The notes: a model not told the origin generated them from the sequence alone. A stretch of DNA of 64,000 nt from Roseovarius halotolerans (GCF_900172255.1 NZ_FWFU01000001.1:992001-1056000), one strand, 5' to 3'; positions 27,973 through 36,644 are shown, counted from the stretch's first letter. Program-made: numbers and translations.

Positions 27973-28688
27973 TCAGGTCTGGGTCGGGTCCACGACGCGC
28001 AGGTAAGGCATGAGCTGCGCCGAGCGCGCCCGGAACTGACGGATCACATCGGCCTCGGTGCGGTTGTCGGCGATGATCGCAACATCGCCCCAATGCCAAT
28101 CCGCAGGGGTGGCGGCGCCGGTTTCTGCGCGCAGTTGCAGCGCGCGGATGACGCGCAGCAATTCGTCGATATTGCGCCCCACGAAAAGCGGGTATTCCGA
28201 GATCATGTGCACGCGCATCGCCGGATCGAGGATGAAGCTCTTGCGGATCACGCAGGCGCTCGATTCCTTGTCATGGAGCATCCCGAAATTGCGGCTTAGC
28301 CTGAGGTCGGGATCGTAGCCGCCCGGATACTCGACTGACACGTCGAAGAATTCCTCGATCTCGTCATGCCATGTCCTTTGCTCTTCGACCGGCGATCCGG
28401 TGAGGGCCAGATGCTTGATGCCGTTGTCGTCCCAGGCCTGCTGGTAGGCGCGATGGAGGCGAGTTCGGTGGTGCAGACAGGAGTATAGGCCGCCGGGTGG
28501 CTGAACAGGTGGACCCAGTTGCCCGGCGCCCAATCCCAGAAACGAATCTCGCCTTGAGTCGTGGCGATGGTGAAATCGGGGAAGATCTCGCCGATCTGCG
28601 GCAACCATTTTACCGTCCGTTGGCAAGCTGCGGGAATCCGTATGATTTTCTCATCGGGATCATTCTGGTTAAAGAACTGAAACGCCAT
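27973..28688 (-). pseudogene. 1-Cys peroxiredoxin (Prx6 type), frameshifted
   Basis: The product would be a thiol peroxidase of about 240 residues. The first ~80 codons (from ATG at 28688, MAFQFFNQNDPDEKI) contain the peroxidatic Cys72 in PAAYTPVCTTE. The sequence then leaves the frame near 28446-28453, and the rest (AYQQAWDDNGIKHLALTG to the C-terminus, including the typical RKSFILDPAMRV) continues in another frame to 27973. Restoring a GCGC at the break gives a joined SIARAYQQAW reading. Both halves are otherwise well conserved, so this is either a recent slippage mutation in a GC-dinucleotide run or a sequencing error. It is convergent with the XRE-cupin gene. Confidence 0.85.
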
Positions 28689-29008
28689 TCCGTGCCTCCC
28701 TCATTTAGTGTCCCCTACCGCTAGGCGGGAAAAAGGGCTGGTTGTAGGCGGGTTTGTTCAAAAACTTGCAAATCAGATTGAACTTTGTTTCGATAACAAT
28801 CATCTAAAGAGTTATCCGGGGCCGATCTGTGTATCGGGCGATGCCCCGGATTACCGTGAGCGACCTTCTTCATCAGTGAGTATCCCGACCGGCGATGTGC
28901 CGGCCATGCCCGCATGACGGGCAATACATGCATTGCAAGGCGATCCCTGCGCCAGGTGAATCAACCGCGTTTGACGGGTCGCCAGACACAGAAGGGAGGG
29001 CCGTGCCG
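28689..29008. other. Divergent leader between peroxiredoxin and response regulator
   Basis: No gene is visible. The stretch is more AT-rich than its surroundings between 28750 and 28815. It contains the inverted pair GATAAC (28792-28797) / GTTATC (28811-28816), which could be an operator for either divergent gene. GAAGGGAGGG at 28991-29000 is the ribosome site of the response regulator. Confidence 0.4.
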
Positions 29009-29722
29009 ATGACCATTGCACTGGTTCTGGAATCCGATGAGACGCTGCGGCGTCACATCGTCGATGCGCTTTCCGAAGAGGGATATTCCGCGCTGGCCTG
29101 CGAGACTGTCGACGCCTTTTCGCGCATTGTCGCGCAGCGCAATATCGACGTGTTCCTGATCGACGCGCGGTTGCCGGACGGGGACGGTGTGCAGTTGGTC
29201 AAGGAATTGCGCAGCGAGTCCGATGCGGGGATCGTCCTGATGGCCTGCACCAGCGACGAGGTCGACGTGGTGCTGGGGCTGGAACTGGGCGCGGATGATT
29301 ACGTGGTCAAGCCGTTCCGGATGCGCGAGCTGCGCGCGCGGGTGAATGCGGTGATGCGCCGGACGAGGGGTTACAGCCGGTTGCGCAACGAAATCGCGCC
29401 GGTCGAGAAGACCGCCTGTCACGTCGCCCACGGTCTGCGGATCTATGGCGGGTCGCGCAGCGTGAAGCGGGAGAGCGGCGAGCTGGTCGATCTGACGACG
29501 CTGGAATTCGATGTGCTGGCGGTTTTGTCGTCCTTGCCCAACCATGTGTTTTCCCGCAGCCAGATCATGCAGAAGGTGCGCGGCCCGGACTGGGCGGCCA
29601 ATGACCGGGCGATCGACGGGCTTGTCAGCCGCCTGCGCCAGAAGCTGTTTCCCGATGGCAGCGGCGCGCAGAGGATCAAGACCGTGCGGGGCATTGGCTA
29701 TATGCTGACGGCGGCCGAGTGA
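29009..29722 (+). CDS. OmpR/PhoB-family response regulator (orphan)
   Basis: A 237-residue regulator. The receiver domain (1-~118) has the acidic pocket near Asp10/Glu11, phospho-acceptor Asp52 in LIDARLPDGDG, Thr81 and Lys101 in VVKPF. A winged-helix DNA-binding domain follows (~140-235: LTTLEFDVLAVL, RSQIMQKVRG, DGLVSRLRQKL, IKTVRGIGYML). The ATG at 29009 lies 8 nt behind AAGGGAGGG; a longer upstream frame lacks family similarity. No histidine kinase is nearby. It stands 139 bp before glxB, so control of the glx-glnT genes is plausible but unproved. Confidence 0.92.
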   Translation: MTIALVLESDETLRRHIVDALSEEGYSALACETVDAFSRIVAQRNIDVFLIDARLPDGDGVQLVKELRSESDAGIVLMACTSDEVDVVLGLELGADDYVVKPFRMRELRARVNAVMRRTRGYSRLRNEIAPVEKTACHVAHGLRIYGGSRSVKRESGELVDLTTLEFDVLAVLSSLPNHVFSRSQIMQKVRGPDWAANDRAIDGLVSRLRQKLFPDGSGAQRIKTVRGIGYMLTAAE

Positions 29723-29778
29723 GGGTGCCGGGGCGTGGCTGCTGAAATATTGAGCGGTTTCCCGCGTCAGGGTGTTTC

Positions 29779-29806
29779 CTGACAGGAATATTAAATTCTT
29801 TATATT
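29779..29806 (+). promoter_or_regulatory. Candidate sigma-70 promoter of glxB
   Basis: CTGACA (29779-29784), a 16-bp spacer and TATATT (29801-29806) lie in an AT-rich patch 55 bp before the glxB start. GAAT-ATTAA-ATTC within the spacer is a short inverted repeat that could bind a regulator. Confidence 0.45.
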
Positions 29807-29861
29807 GAAATCCGCGCGACTCGGCGCTAGCGTTTTCCATGACAGGATCATGGAGGCGTCG

Positions 29862-30755
29862 ATGTGCGGAATCGTCGGACTGTTTTTGAAGGACAAGGCG
29901 CTGGAGCCGCGTCTGGGTGAGCTATTGACCGATATGCTGATTACCATGTCGGACCGCGGTCCCGACAGCGCGGGGATCGCCGTTTATCCCGGCGCGAGCG
30001 CCGGGGTCGCCAAATTGACGGTGCAGGCCGATGACCCGGCGCGTTTCGAGGGGCTGGACAGCGCCATGTCGGCGGCGATCGGGGCGGATGTCAGCCTGAG
30101 GATCAAGGACACCCATGCGGTGATCGAGCTGCCCGCCGGCAAGGTGGCCGAGGCGCGCGACTCGTTGAAGACGCTTTGCCCCGATGCACGGGTGATGAGC
30201 GCCGGAGAGGCGATCGAGATCTACAAGGAAGTGGGGTTGCCGGGCGATGTGGCGCGGCGCTTCGACATTCCGCATCTGACCGGCAGTCATGGCATCGGTC
30301 ATACGCGCATGGCGACCGAATCCGCGGTCACGACGCTGGGCGCGCATCCGTTCTCGACCGGGATGGACCAGTGCCTTGTGCATAACGGTTCGCTCAGCAA
30401 CCACAATTCGCTGCGCCGCAAGCTGGCGCGCGAGGGCGTGAACGTGGAGACCGAGAACGACACCGAGGTCGCCGCCGCCTATCTGACATGGAAGATGCAG
30501 GAGGGGCACAGCCTGGGCGAGGCGCTGGAATCGGGGCTGGAGGATCTGGACGGGTTCTACACCTTTGTCGTGGGCACCAAGGACGGGTTCGGCGTGGTGC
30601 GCGACCCCATCGCCTGCAAGCCCGCCGTGATGGCCGAGACGGATCAATATGTCGCCTTCGGCAGTGAATACCGTGCGCTGGTCAACCTGCCGGGGATCGA
30701 GGATGCCCGCGTCTGGGAGCCCGAACCCGCAACCGTCTATTTCTGGAAGCACTGA
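29862..30755 (+). CDS. glxB: Class II glutamine amidotransferase (GlxB / MgsA-like)
   Basis: A 297-residue Ntn-type glutaminase domain. Cys2 follows the initiator Met (MCGIVG), as required for an N-terminal nucleophile, and GHTRMATES and HNGSLSNHNSLR match the substrate-loop motifs of GltS and PurF glutaminase domains. It corresponds to the glutaminase part of glutamate synthase encoded as a separate gene. The ATG follows GGAGG at 6 nt. It starts an operon with glxC (1-bp gap) and glxD. In methylotrophs the equivalent gene is mgsA of N-methylglutamate synthase. Confidence 0.9.
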   Translation: MCGIVGLFLKDKALEPRLGELLTDMLITMSDRGPDSAGIAVYPGASAGVAKLTVQADDPARFEGLDSAMSAAIGADVSLRIKDTHAVIELPAGKVAEARDSLKTLCPDARVMSAGEAIEIYKEVGLPGDVARRFDIPHLTGSHGIGHTRMATESAVTTLGAHPFSTGMDQCLVHNGSLSNHNSLRRKLAREGVNVETENDTEVAAAYLTWKMQEGHSLGEALESGLEDLDGFYTFVVGTKDGFGVVRDPIACKPAVMAETDQYVAFGSEYRALVNLPGIEDARVWEPEPATVYFWKH

Positions 30756-30756
30756 C

Positions 30757-31434
30757 ATGCAGACATTCGACCTGGAAGCCAAAGGCCTGCGCGCCCTCAA
30801 CGAGACCTTGCAGGCGCAGGCCCCGCAGACCAACGAGACCGCCTGGGAGGTGGTCAATCCGCGCGGCAGCCACGCCATCGCGGTGGGGCTCGATGCGCCG
30901 CTCGATGTGACGGTGCGGGGCTCGACGGGCTATTACTGCGCGGGGATGAACCAGCAGGCGACGGTGCGCATCAAGGGCAGCGCCGGGCCGGGCGTGGCCG
31001 AGAACATGATGAGCGGCACCGTGATCGTCGAGGGCGATGCCAGCCAGTATGCCGGGGCGACCGGGCATGGCGGGCTCTTGGTGATCAAGGGCAATGCCAG
31101 CTCGCGCTGCGGGATCTCGATGAAGGGGATCGATATCGTGGTGGCGGGGAATGTCGGGCATATGTCGGCCTTCATGGCGCAGAAGGGGAACCTGGTGGTC
31201 TGTGGCGATGCGGGCGACGCGCTGGGGGATTCGATCTACGAGGCGCGGCTGTTCGTGCGCGGCAAGGTGAAGAGCCTTGGCGCGGATTGCGAGGAGAAGG
31301 AGATGCGCCCCGAGCACCTGGAGACCCTGCGCGACCTGCTGGAGCGGGCGGAGGTCGACGCGCGCCCCGAGGAGTTCAAGCGCTATGGCTCGGCGCGCAA
31401 GCTCTATAATTTCGACATCGACAACGCCTATTGA
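30757..31434 (+). CDS. glxC: GltS C-terminal beta-helix domain protein (GlxC / MgsB-like)
   Basis: A 225-residue protein built from GXGXG beta-helix repeats (IVEGDASQYAGATGHGG, LVIKGNASSRCG, VVAGNVGHM) as in the C-terminal domain of glutamate synthase large subunit and of formylmethanofuran dehydrogenase subunit C. It has no catalytic residues; in glutamate synthase this domain is structural. It follows glxB with a single base between stop and ATG. Confidence 0.9.
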   Translation: MQTFDLEAKGLRALNETLQAQAPQTNETAWEVVNPRGSHAIAVGLDAPLDVTVRGSTGYYCAGMNQQATVRIKGSAGPGVAENMMSGTVIVEGDASQYAGATGHGGLLVIKGNASSRCGISMKGIDIVVAGNVGHMSAFMAQKGNLVVCGDAGDALGDSIYEARLFVRGKVKSLGADCEEKEMRPEHLETLRDLLERAEVDARPEEFKRYGSARKLYNFDIDNAY

Positions 31435-31445
31435 GGAAACCAGAC

Positions 31446-32789
31446 ATGGCCAAGGACGACAAACACGCGCCGCGCACCATGCCGCTTCAGTCGGCGACCT
31501 TCTCGCCCGAGGTGAATGCCGAGATCCGCCGCGCGGCGGCGACCGGCATCTACGATATCCGGGGCGGCGGCGCCAAGCGGCGCGTGCCCCATTTCGATGA
31601 CCTGCTGTTCCTCGGCGCCTCGATGAGCCGCTATCCGCTGGAGGGCTATCGCGAGCGCTGCGACACCAATGTCGTGCTGGGCACGCGGTTCGCCAAGAAG
31701 CCGATCGAGCTGGACATCCCGATCACCATCGCGGGCATGAGTTTCGGCGCGCTGAGCGCGCAGGCCAAGGAGGCCCTGGGCCGTGGCGCCAGCGCTGCGG
31801 GCACATCGACCACCACCGGCGACGGCGGCATGACCCCCGAGGAGCGCGGCCAGTCGAAGACGCTGGTCTATCAATACCTGCCATCGCGCTATGGCATGAA
31901 CCCGGTGGACCTGCGCAAGGCCGACGCGATCGAGGTCGTGGTCGGGCAGGGCGCCAAGCCGGGCGGCGGCGGCATGTTGCTGGGGCAGAAGATATCGGAC
32001 CGGGTGGCTGAGATGCGCGACCTGCCCAAGGGGATCGACCAGCGCAGCGCCTGCCGGCATCCCGACTGGACCGGGCCGGACGACCTGGAGATCAAGATCC
32101 TGGAACTGCGCGAGATCACCAACTGGGAAAAGCCGATCTACGTCAAGGTGGGCGGCGCGCGGCCTTATTTCGACACCACCCTTGCAGTCAAGGCCGGGGC
32201 GGATGTGGTCGTTCTGGACGGGATGCAGGGCGGCACGGCGGCAACGCAGGACGTGTTCATCGAGCATGTGGGCCAGCCGACGCTGGCCTGTATCCGCGAC
32301 GCGGTGCGCGCGCTTCAGGATCAGAACATGCACCGGGAGGTGCAGCTGATCGTCTCGGGTGGCATCCGCACCGGCGCGGACGTGGCCAAGGCGCTGGCGC
32401 TTGGCGCTGATGCGGTCAGCATCGGCACGGCTGCGATGGTGGCGATGGGCGACAACGACCCGAAATTCGAGGAGGAATACCAGAAGCTCGGCAGCACCGC
32501 GGGCGCCTATGACGACTGGCACGAGGGCCGCGACCCCGCCGGGATCAGCACCCAGGACCCGGAGCTGGCCGCGAGGCTCGATCCCGTCGAGGCGGGGCGT
32601 CGCCTGCGCAATTACCTCAAGGTGATGACGCTTGAGGCGCAGACGCTGGCGCGGGCCTGTGGCAAGAACCATGTGCAGCACCTGGAGCCCGAGGACCTTG
32701 TGGCACTGACGCTGGAAGCGGCGGCGATGGCGCAGGTGCCGCTGGCCGGCACAAGCTGGTGGCCGGGCAAGCCGGGGACGACATTCTGA
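31446..32789 (+). CDS. glxD: FMN-binding glutamate synthase-like protein (GlxD / MgsC-like)
   Basis: A 447-residue protein of the FMN-dependent alpha-hydroxyacid / GltS central-domain barrel. MSFGALSAQAKEALGRGA, GQGAKPGGGGMLLGQKIS and ISGG-type SGGIRTGADVAKALALGADAV are the glutamate synthase FMN and 2-oxoglutarate motifs. With glxB and glxC it forms a three-gene version of the glutamate synthase large subunit. GAGGA precedes the ATG at 31446. Confidence 0.9.
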   Translation: MAKDDKHAPRTMPLQSATFSPEVNAEIRRAAATGIYDIRGGGAKRRVPHFDDLLFLGASMSRYPLEGYRERCDTNVVLGTRFAKKPIELDIPITIAGMSFGALSAQAKEALGRGASAAGTSTTTGDGGMTPEERGQSKTLVYQYLPSRYGMNPVDLRKADAIEVVVGQGAKPGGGGMLLGQKISDRVAEMRDLPKGIDQRSACRHPDWTGPDDLEIKILELREITNWEKPIYVKVGGARPYFDTTLAVKAGADVVVLDGMQGGTAATQDVFIEHVGQPTLACIRDAVRALQDQNMHREVQLIVSGGIRTGADVAKALALGADAVSIGTAAMVAMGDNDPKFEEEYQKLGSTAGAYDDWHEGRDPAGISTQDPELAARLDPVEAGRRLRNYLKVMTLEAQTLARACGKNHVQHLEPEDLVALTLEAAAMAQVPLAGTSWWPGKPGTTF

Positions 32790-32818
32790 GCGCGACTTAA
32801 AAGACGGAACATAAAAAT

Positions 32819-32839
32819 GGGGGCGGGGAAACCGCCCCC
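32819..32839 (+). promoter_or_regulatory. Intercistronic hairpin between glxD and glnT
   Basis: GGGGGCGG and CCGCCCCC form a perfect 8-bp stem with loop GGAAA in the 82-bp gap. No T-run follows, so it is more likely a partial terminator or an mRNA processing/stability element that sets glnT level apart from glxBCD. Confidence 0.55.
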
Positions 32840-32871
32840 TTGAGTGCCAACAGGGAAAAGGAAGAAGGACC

Positions 32872-34188
32872 ATGACAACAGATCTGGCCGCCTATGCCGC
32901 CGAGCGCGGCGTCAAATATTTCATGATTTCGTTCACCGATCTTTTCGGGGGCCAGCGCGCCAAGCTGGTGCCCGCGCAGGCGATTGCCGACATGCAGGCG
33001 GACGGGGCGGGGTTCGCCGGTTTCGCGACCTGGCTCGACATGACCCCGGCGCATCCCGACATGCTGGCGGTGCCCGACCCCGACAGTGTCACGCAGCTGC
33101 CCTGGAACCCCGAGGTGGCCTGGGTGGCCGCCAACCCGGTGATGGAGGGCGAGGATGTCGCGCAGGCACCGCGCAACGTGCTGCGCCGCCTGATCGAGGA
33201 AGCGGCGAGCGAGGGGCTTCATGTCAAGACCGGGGTCGAGGCCGAGTATTTCCTGCTGACGCCGGATGGCAATGCGCTGAGCGATCCCTATGACACGGCG
33301 GAAAAGCCCTGTTACGATCAGCAGGCGGTGATGCGCCGCTATGACGTGGTGCGCGAAATCTGCGACTACATGCTGGACCTGGGCTGGGGGCCGTATCAGA
33401 ACGACCACGAGGACGCCAACGGCCAGTTCGAGATGAACTGGGAATTCGACGATGTGCTGGTCACCGCCGACCGGCATTCGTTCTTCAAGTTCATGACCAA
33501 GTCGATCGCCGAGAAACACGGCTTTCGTGCCACCTTCATGCCCAAACCCATTGAGGGGCTGACCGGCAATGGCGCGCATCTGCATATCTCGGTCTGGGAT
33601 GCGCCGGGCGCCGAGTCGAAGGTCAATGTGTTTGCCGATGACAATATGGAGCTGGGCCTTTCGGAAAAGGGGCGCAATTTCCTTGGCGGGATCATGAAAC
33701 ATGCCACCGCCATGGCGGCGATCACCAACCCGACCGTCAACAGCTACAAGCGGATCAACGCGCCGCGGACCAGTTCGGGGGCGACATGGGCCCCCAACAC
33801 GGTGACATGGACCTCCAACAATCGCACCCACATGGTGCGCGTGCCCGGACCGGGGCGTTTCGAGCTGCGCCTGCCCGATGGCGCGGCCAACCCTTATCTG
33901 TTGCAAGCGGTCACGCTTGCCGCTGGTCTGGACGGTGTGCGCACCAAGGCCGATCCCGGCAAGCGCCATGAGATCGACATGTATGCCGAGGGTCACAAGG
34001 TGCGCGGCGCGCCGCAGCTGCCGCTCAACATGCTGGACGCGATCCGTGCCTATGACCGCAACAAGGTTCTCAAGGCAGCGATGGGCGAAGAATTCTCGCA
34101 GGCCTTCATCAAGATGAAGACCAAGGAGTGGAATTCGTTCGTGTCCCATTTCAGCCGCTGGGAGAAGGAAAACACGCTCGATATCTGA
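32872..34188 (+). CDS. glnT: Type III glutamine synthetase (GlnT), possibly gamma-glutamylmethylamide synthetase
   Basis: A 438-residue enzyme of the glutamine synthetase superfamily. GVEAEYFLL (metal Glu), NDHEDANGQFEMNW and NGAHLHIS (ATP and metal site), NSYKRINAP and the PGRFELRLPDGAANPY loop match. The adenylylation-loop features of GlnA type I are absent. Members of this group include GlnT and GmaS, which makes gamma-glutamylmethylamide from methylamine; these cannot be separated by eye. Following glxBCD, it completes a synthetase plus synthase-like module. Confidence 0.88.
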   Translation: MTTDLAAYAAERGVKYFMISFTDLFGGQRAKLVPAQAIADMQADGAGFAGFATWLDMTPAHPDMLAVPDPDSVTQLPWNPEVAWVAANPVMEGEDVAQAPRNVLRRLIEEAASEGLHVKTGVEAEYFLLTPDGNALSDPYDTAEKPCYDQQAVMRRYDVVREICDYMLDLGWGPYQNDHEDANGQFEMNWEFDDVLVTADRHSFFKFMTKSIAEKHGFRATFMPKPIEGLTGNGAHLHISVWDAPGAESKVNVFADDNMELGLSEKGRNFLGGIMKHATAMAAITNPTVNSYKRINAPRTSSGATWAPNTVTWTSNNRTHMVRVPGPGRFELRLPDGAANPYLLQAVTLAAGLDGVRTKADPGKRHEIDMYAEGHKVRGAPQLPLNMLDAIRAYDRNKVLKAAMGEEFSQAFIKMKTKEWNSFVSHFSRWEKENTLDI

Positions 34189-34236
34189 GCGGGCCGCGCT
34201 CGTCGCGGCGCGGTGCCGGGGGACAGGACGGGACAT

Positions 34237-34258
34237 GAGTATTTCGGGCAAGATGAAG
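34237..34258 (+). repeat. Dispersed 22-bp intergenic element, copy 3
   Basis: GAGTATTTCGGGCAAGATGA followed by AG is identical to copy 1 at 9473 over all 22 bases. It lies 49 bp after the glnT stop. Confidence 0.8.
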
Positions 34259-34419
34259 CCCGGGGGCCTGCGCGATGACGGCACGGGCCTGTCCATCTGC
34301 GAAACCGGCCCGGAAGGGGGCGGCTGAAACCTTTTGCGATGCTGCGCGTTGGGGTGACGGGTTGTGCGGCCCGTTTGCCGGGCAGCCGCGTCAGTGGCAC
34401 TGCAAAAGGAGTTCGGATC

Positions 34420-36198
34420 ATGAGACTAAGCCTGTTGTTCGCCTGCGCCTGCATGGCGGCATCCGCCGCAGGGGCCGAGAACCGCGCCGTTCTTCTGGGC
34501 GCGGGCAGCGATGCAAGCGATGAGACCGGAAGCGCGGGGATATCGGCAGCGGCCGAGGCGCTGGAGGGGGCCGGATTCAAGGTGGTTTCGGCTTTCGATT
34601 CCGAGATCGAGGCGTCGCGCGAATTGCTGGGCAGCCTGCTGAGCGAAGATGCGCCCGAGCGCAGCGTGATCCTGTTGAGCGGGCGGTTCGCCCATGCGGG
34701 CGGCGCGAGCTGGTATCTTCCCGGCGGGCTCGATGCGCCGTCGCTGGCCGATGTGGATGGCGCCGCGCTGTCGCTGGGCACGGTGATGGAGATCGCGGCC
34801 CGCTCGCCGGGCGGGGCCGTGGTGTTGCTGGGGGCGCGGACGCATGACACGCCGGAGGATGAGCGCGTGGCGCTTGGCACGGGCGTGACGGCGGGTCTTG
34901 GCAGGCTCGAGCCGCCGCAGGGCGTCACGGTGATCACCGGCACGATACCCGATATCGCGGATTTCGCCGGAACGCGGCTGGTCGAGCGGGGGCGCAGCGT
35001 GCCCGAGATGCTCGAGGGGGCGTCGGCGCTGGATGCTTACGGGTTCCGCTCGCCGCTCGTGACCTTTCTGCCGCGCGAGGTGTCCGCCACGCCTGACGCG
35101 GGCGACGAAGCGGCCGAGCGTGAGCGGCAGGCCTGGCAGGAGAGCCGGGAGACCGACACGATCGAGGCCTACAGGGCCTATCTGGAGGAGTATCCCGACG
35201 GTGCCTTTGCCGATGAAGCGCGCGCCGCGATCGACGGTTTCGCGCGCGATCCCGAGCGGATCGAGGCGGCTCTTGACCTGAGTTCCGATGCGCGCCAGCG
35301 GATCCAGCGCGACCTCGTGTTGATGGGCTATGAGACGCGCGGTGTCGATGGCATTTTCGGCCCCGGATCGCGCAGCGCGATCAGGCGCTGGCAAGGCGAG
35401 AACGGGTTCGAGGCGACGGGTTTCCTGACCGCGGCGCAGATCAGCGATCTCGACCAGATGGCCGAGGCGCGGCGCGCCGAGCAGGCCGAGGAAGAGCGCC
35501 GGCAGGAACGTGAGCGTGAGCGCGCCGATCGCGCCTATTGGGAGGATATCGGGCGCGGCCAGGACGAGGCGGGCTTGCGGGCCTATCTCGACCGTTACCC
35601 GGATGGCGCGTTTTCGGATGTCGCGCGGGCGCGTCTTGACGAGATCGAGGGCGCGAACGACCGCGCGGCGTGGGAGCGCGCCGAGGCGGAGGACACGCAA
35701 GCCGCCTATCGCCGGTATCTCGATGCGCATGAGGATGGCGCGTTTGCCGGGCGTGCGCGTGCGCGGCTCGAGGAACTGGTCGAAAGCGAAGCCGAGGCCG
35801 CCGACAAGGCTGCCTGGGAAGAGGCGCGCGAGGCCGATACCGCCCAGGCCTATGCGCGATACCTCGAAGATTTCCCGGAGGGGGCGTTTTCAGAGCGTGC
35901 GCGGCGGCGCCAGGCGGCGCTGACGGATGATGCGCCGGTCGATGATGGCGCCATATCCGAGGCGGAGGCGCGCCAGGCCGAGGCGGCGCTGGGGCTCAAC
36001 CAGATTTCACGCAGCCTTGTCGAGGCGCAGTTGCTGGCGCAGGGGTTCAGCCCCGGACGCACGGAGGGGCAGTTCGATGGCAACACCCGCGCGGCGCTGG
36101 AGCGGTATCAGGAGGCGCGCGGGCTGCCGGTGACGGGCTATGTCGACCGCAAGACGCTGAACCGGATGATCGCGGACGGGCTGCCGCTGCCCCGCTGA
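34420..36198 (+). CDS. Secreted peptidoglycan-binding repeat protein with caspase-like N-terminal region
   Basis: A 592-residue exported protein; MRLSLLFACACMAASAAGA is a signal peptide and AAAAGGAG lies 8 nt before the ATG at 34420. Residues ~20-215 (ENRAVLLGAGSD, a SVILLSGRFAHAGGASWYLPGG core) resemble a caspase-fold domain, with no HG...C dyad that I can identify. Four ~38-residue repeats of type W-x6-DT-xx-AY-xx-YL-xx-(Y/F)P-x-GxF-x4-AR lie at about 238-275, 372-410, 417-455 and 465-500. Two PG_binding_1 domains lie at ~288-345 (GVDGIFGPGSRSAIRRWQ) and ~527-588 (TEGQFDGNTRAALERYQ). It probably binds murein in the periplasm. Confidence 0.85.
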   Translation: MRLSLLFACACMAASAAGAENRAVLLGAGSDASDETGSAGISAAAEALEGAGFKVVSAFDSEIEASRELLGSLLSEDAPERSVILLSGRFAHAGGASWYLPGGLDAPSLADVDGAALSLGTVMEIAARSPGGAVVLLGARTHDTPEDERVALGTGVTAGLGRLEPPQGVTVITGTIPDIADFAGTRLVERGRSVPEMLEGASALDAYGFRSPLVTFLPREVSATPDAGDEAAERERQAWQESRETDTIEAYRAYLEEYPDGAFADEARAAIDGFARDPERIEAALDLSSDARQRIQRDLVLMGYETRGVDGIFGPGSRSAIRRWQGENGFEATGFLTAAQISDLDQMAEARRAEQAEEERRQERERERADRAYWEDIGRGQDEAGLRAYLDRYPDGAFSDVARARLDEIEGANDRAAWERAEAEDTQAAYRRYLDAHEDGAFAGRARARLEELVESEAEAADKAAWEEAREADTAQAYARYLEDFPEGAFSERARRRQAALTDDAPVDDGAISEAEARQAEAALGLNQISRSLVEAQLLAQGFSPGRTEGQFDGNTRAALERYQEARGLPVTGYVDRKTLNRMIADGLPLPR

Positions 36199-36644
36199 GG
36201 GGGTGAGGCGCGTCTGGCGCAGGGCGCCCGCATCGGCGGGCGGCCTGGCCCTTGCGGGGCGCGTGACGGGTTCGGCTTCTGGAGGCGCTTCGCCAAGCCG
36301 CGAGAGGCCATGCGCATTTCCCTCGCAATGAAGGGGCTGCAAAGGCCGGAACGTCACCGCGCAGGCCTGGTTTGAGCTGCTCATCCGAATTCAGTGAAGA
36401 TTACACGTTTGACACGCTCATGGCCCGCAATCGCGCCGCGCTCGAGATCACCGGCAATACCACTGGCGGCCCCGTCGACGCGATTTTCGGCGGGGCCGGT
36501 CGCGATTGAAGTTGCCGCAGCGGACCCCGAGCTTTCCAAGCTGGTTCTGATTGGGGCGGGTTGCATGACGCAGTGTGTCGGAACGCCTTGCAGCGTTGAA
36601 CGCGAACCCTGAGAGCCTGTCTGCCGGGGCTTGTCGCGGTGGGC
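36199..36644. other. Intergenic stretch without a supported gene
   Basis: A hairpin GCCCGC-ATCG-GCGGGC follows the preceding stop within about 30 bp. A 45-codon frame at 36372-36509 (opening TTG, internal ATG at 36420, ending in IFGGAGRD) has codon usage like the neighbours but no ribosome site, and may be a small gene or the remnant of one. Nothing else was recognised. Confidence 0.4.

Noticed and set aside
28792..28816. GATAAC/GTTATC pair as an OxyR site next to the peroxiredoxin
   Set aside because: Spacing and sequence do not match the four-part OxyR motif; it is left as an unassigned inverted repeat.
31428..32873. 481-codon minus-strand ORF opposite glxD
   Set aside because: It is an antisense shadow; the conserved FMN-barrel motifs are on the plus strand.
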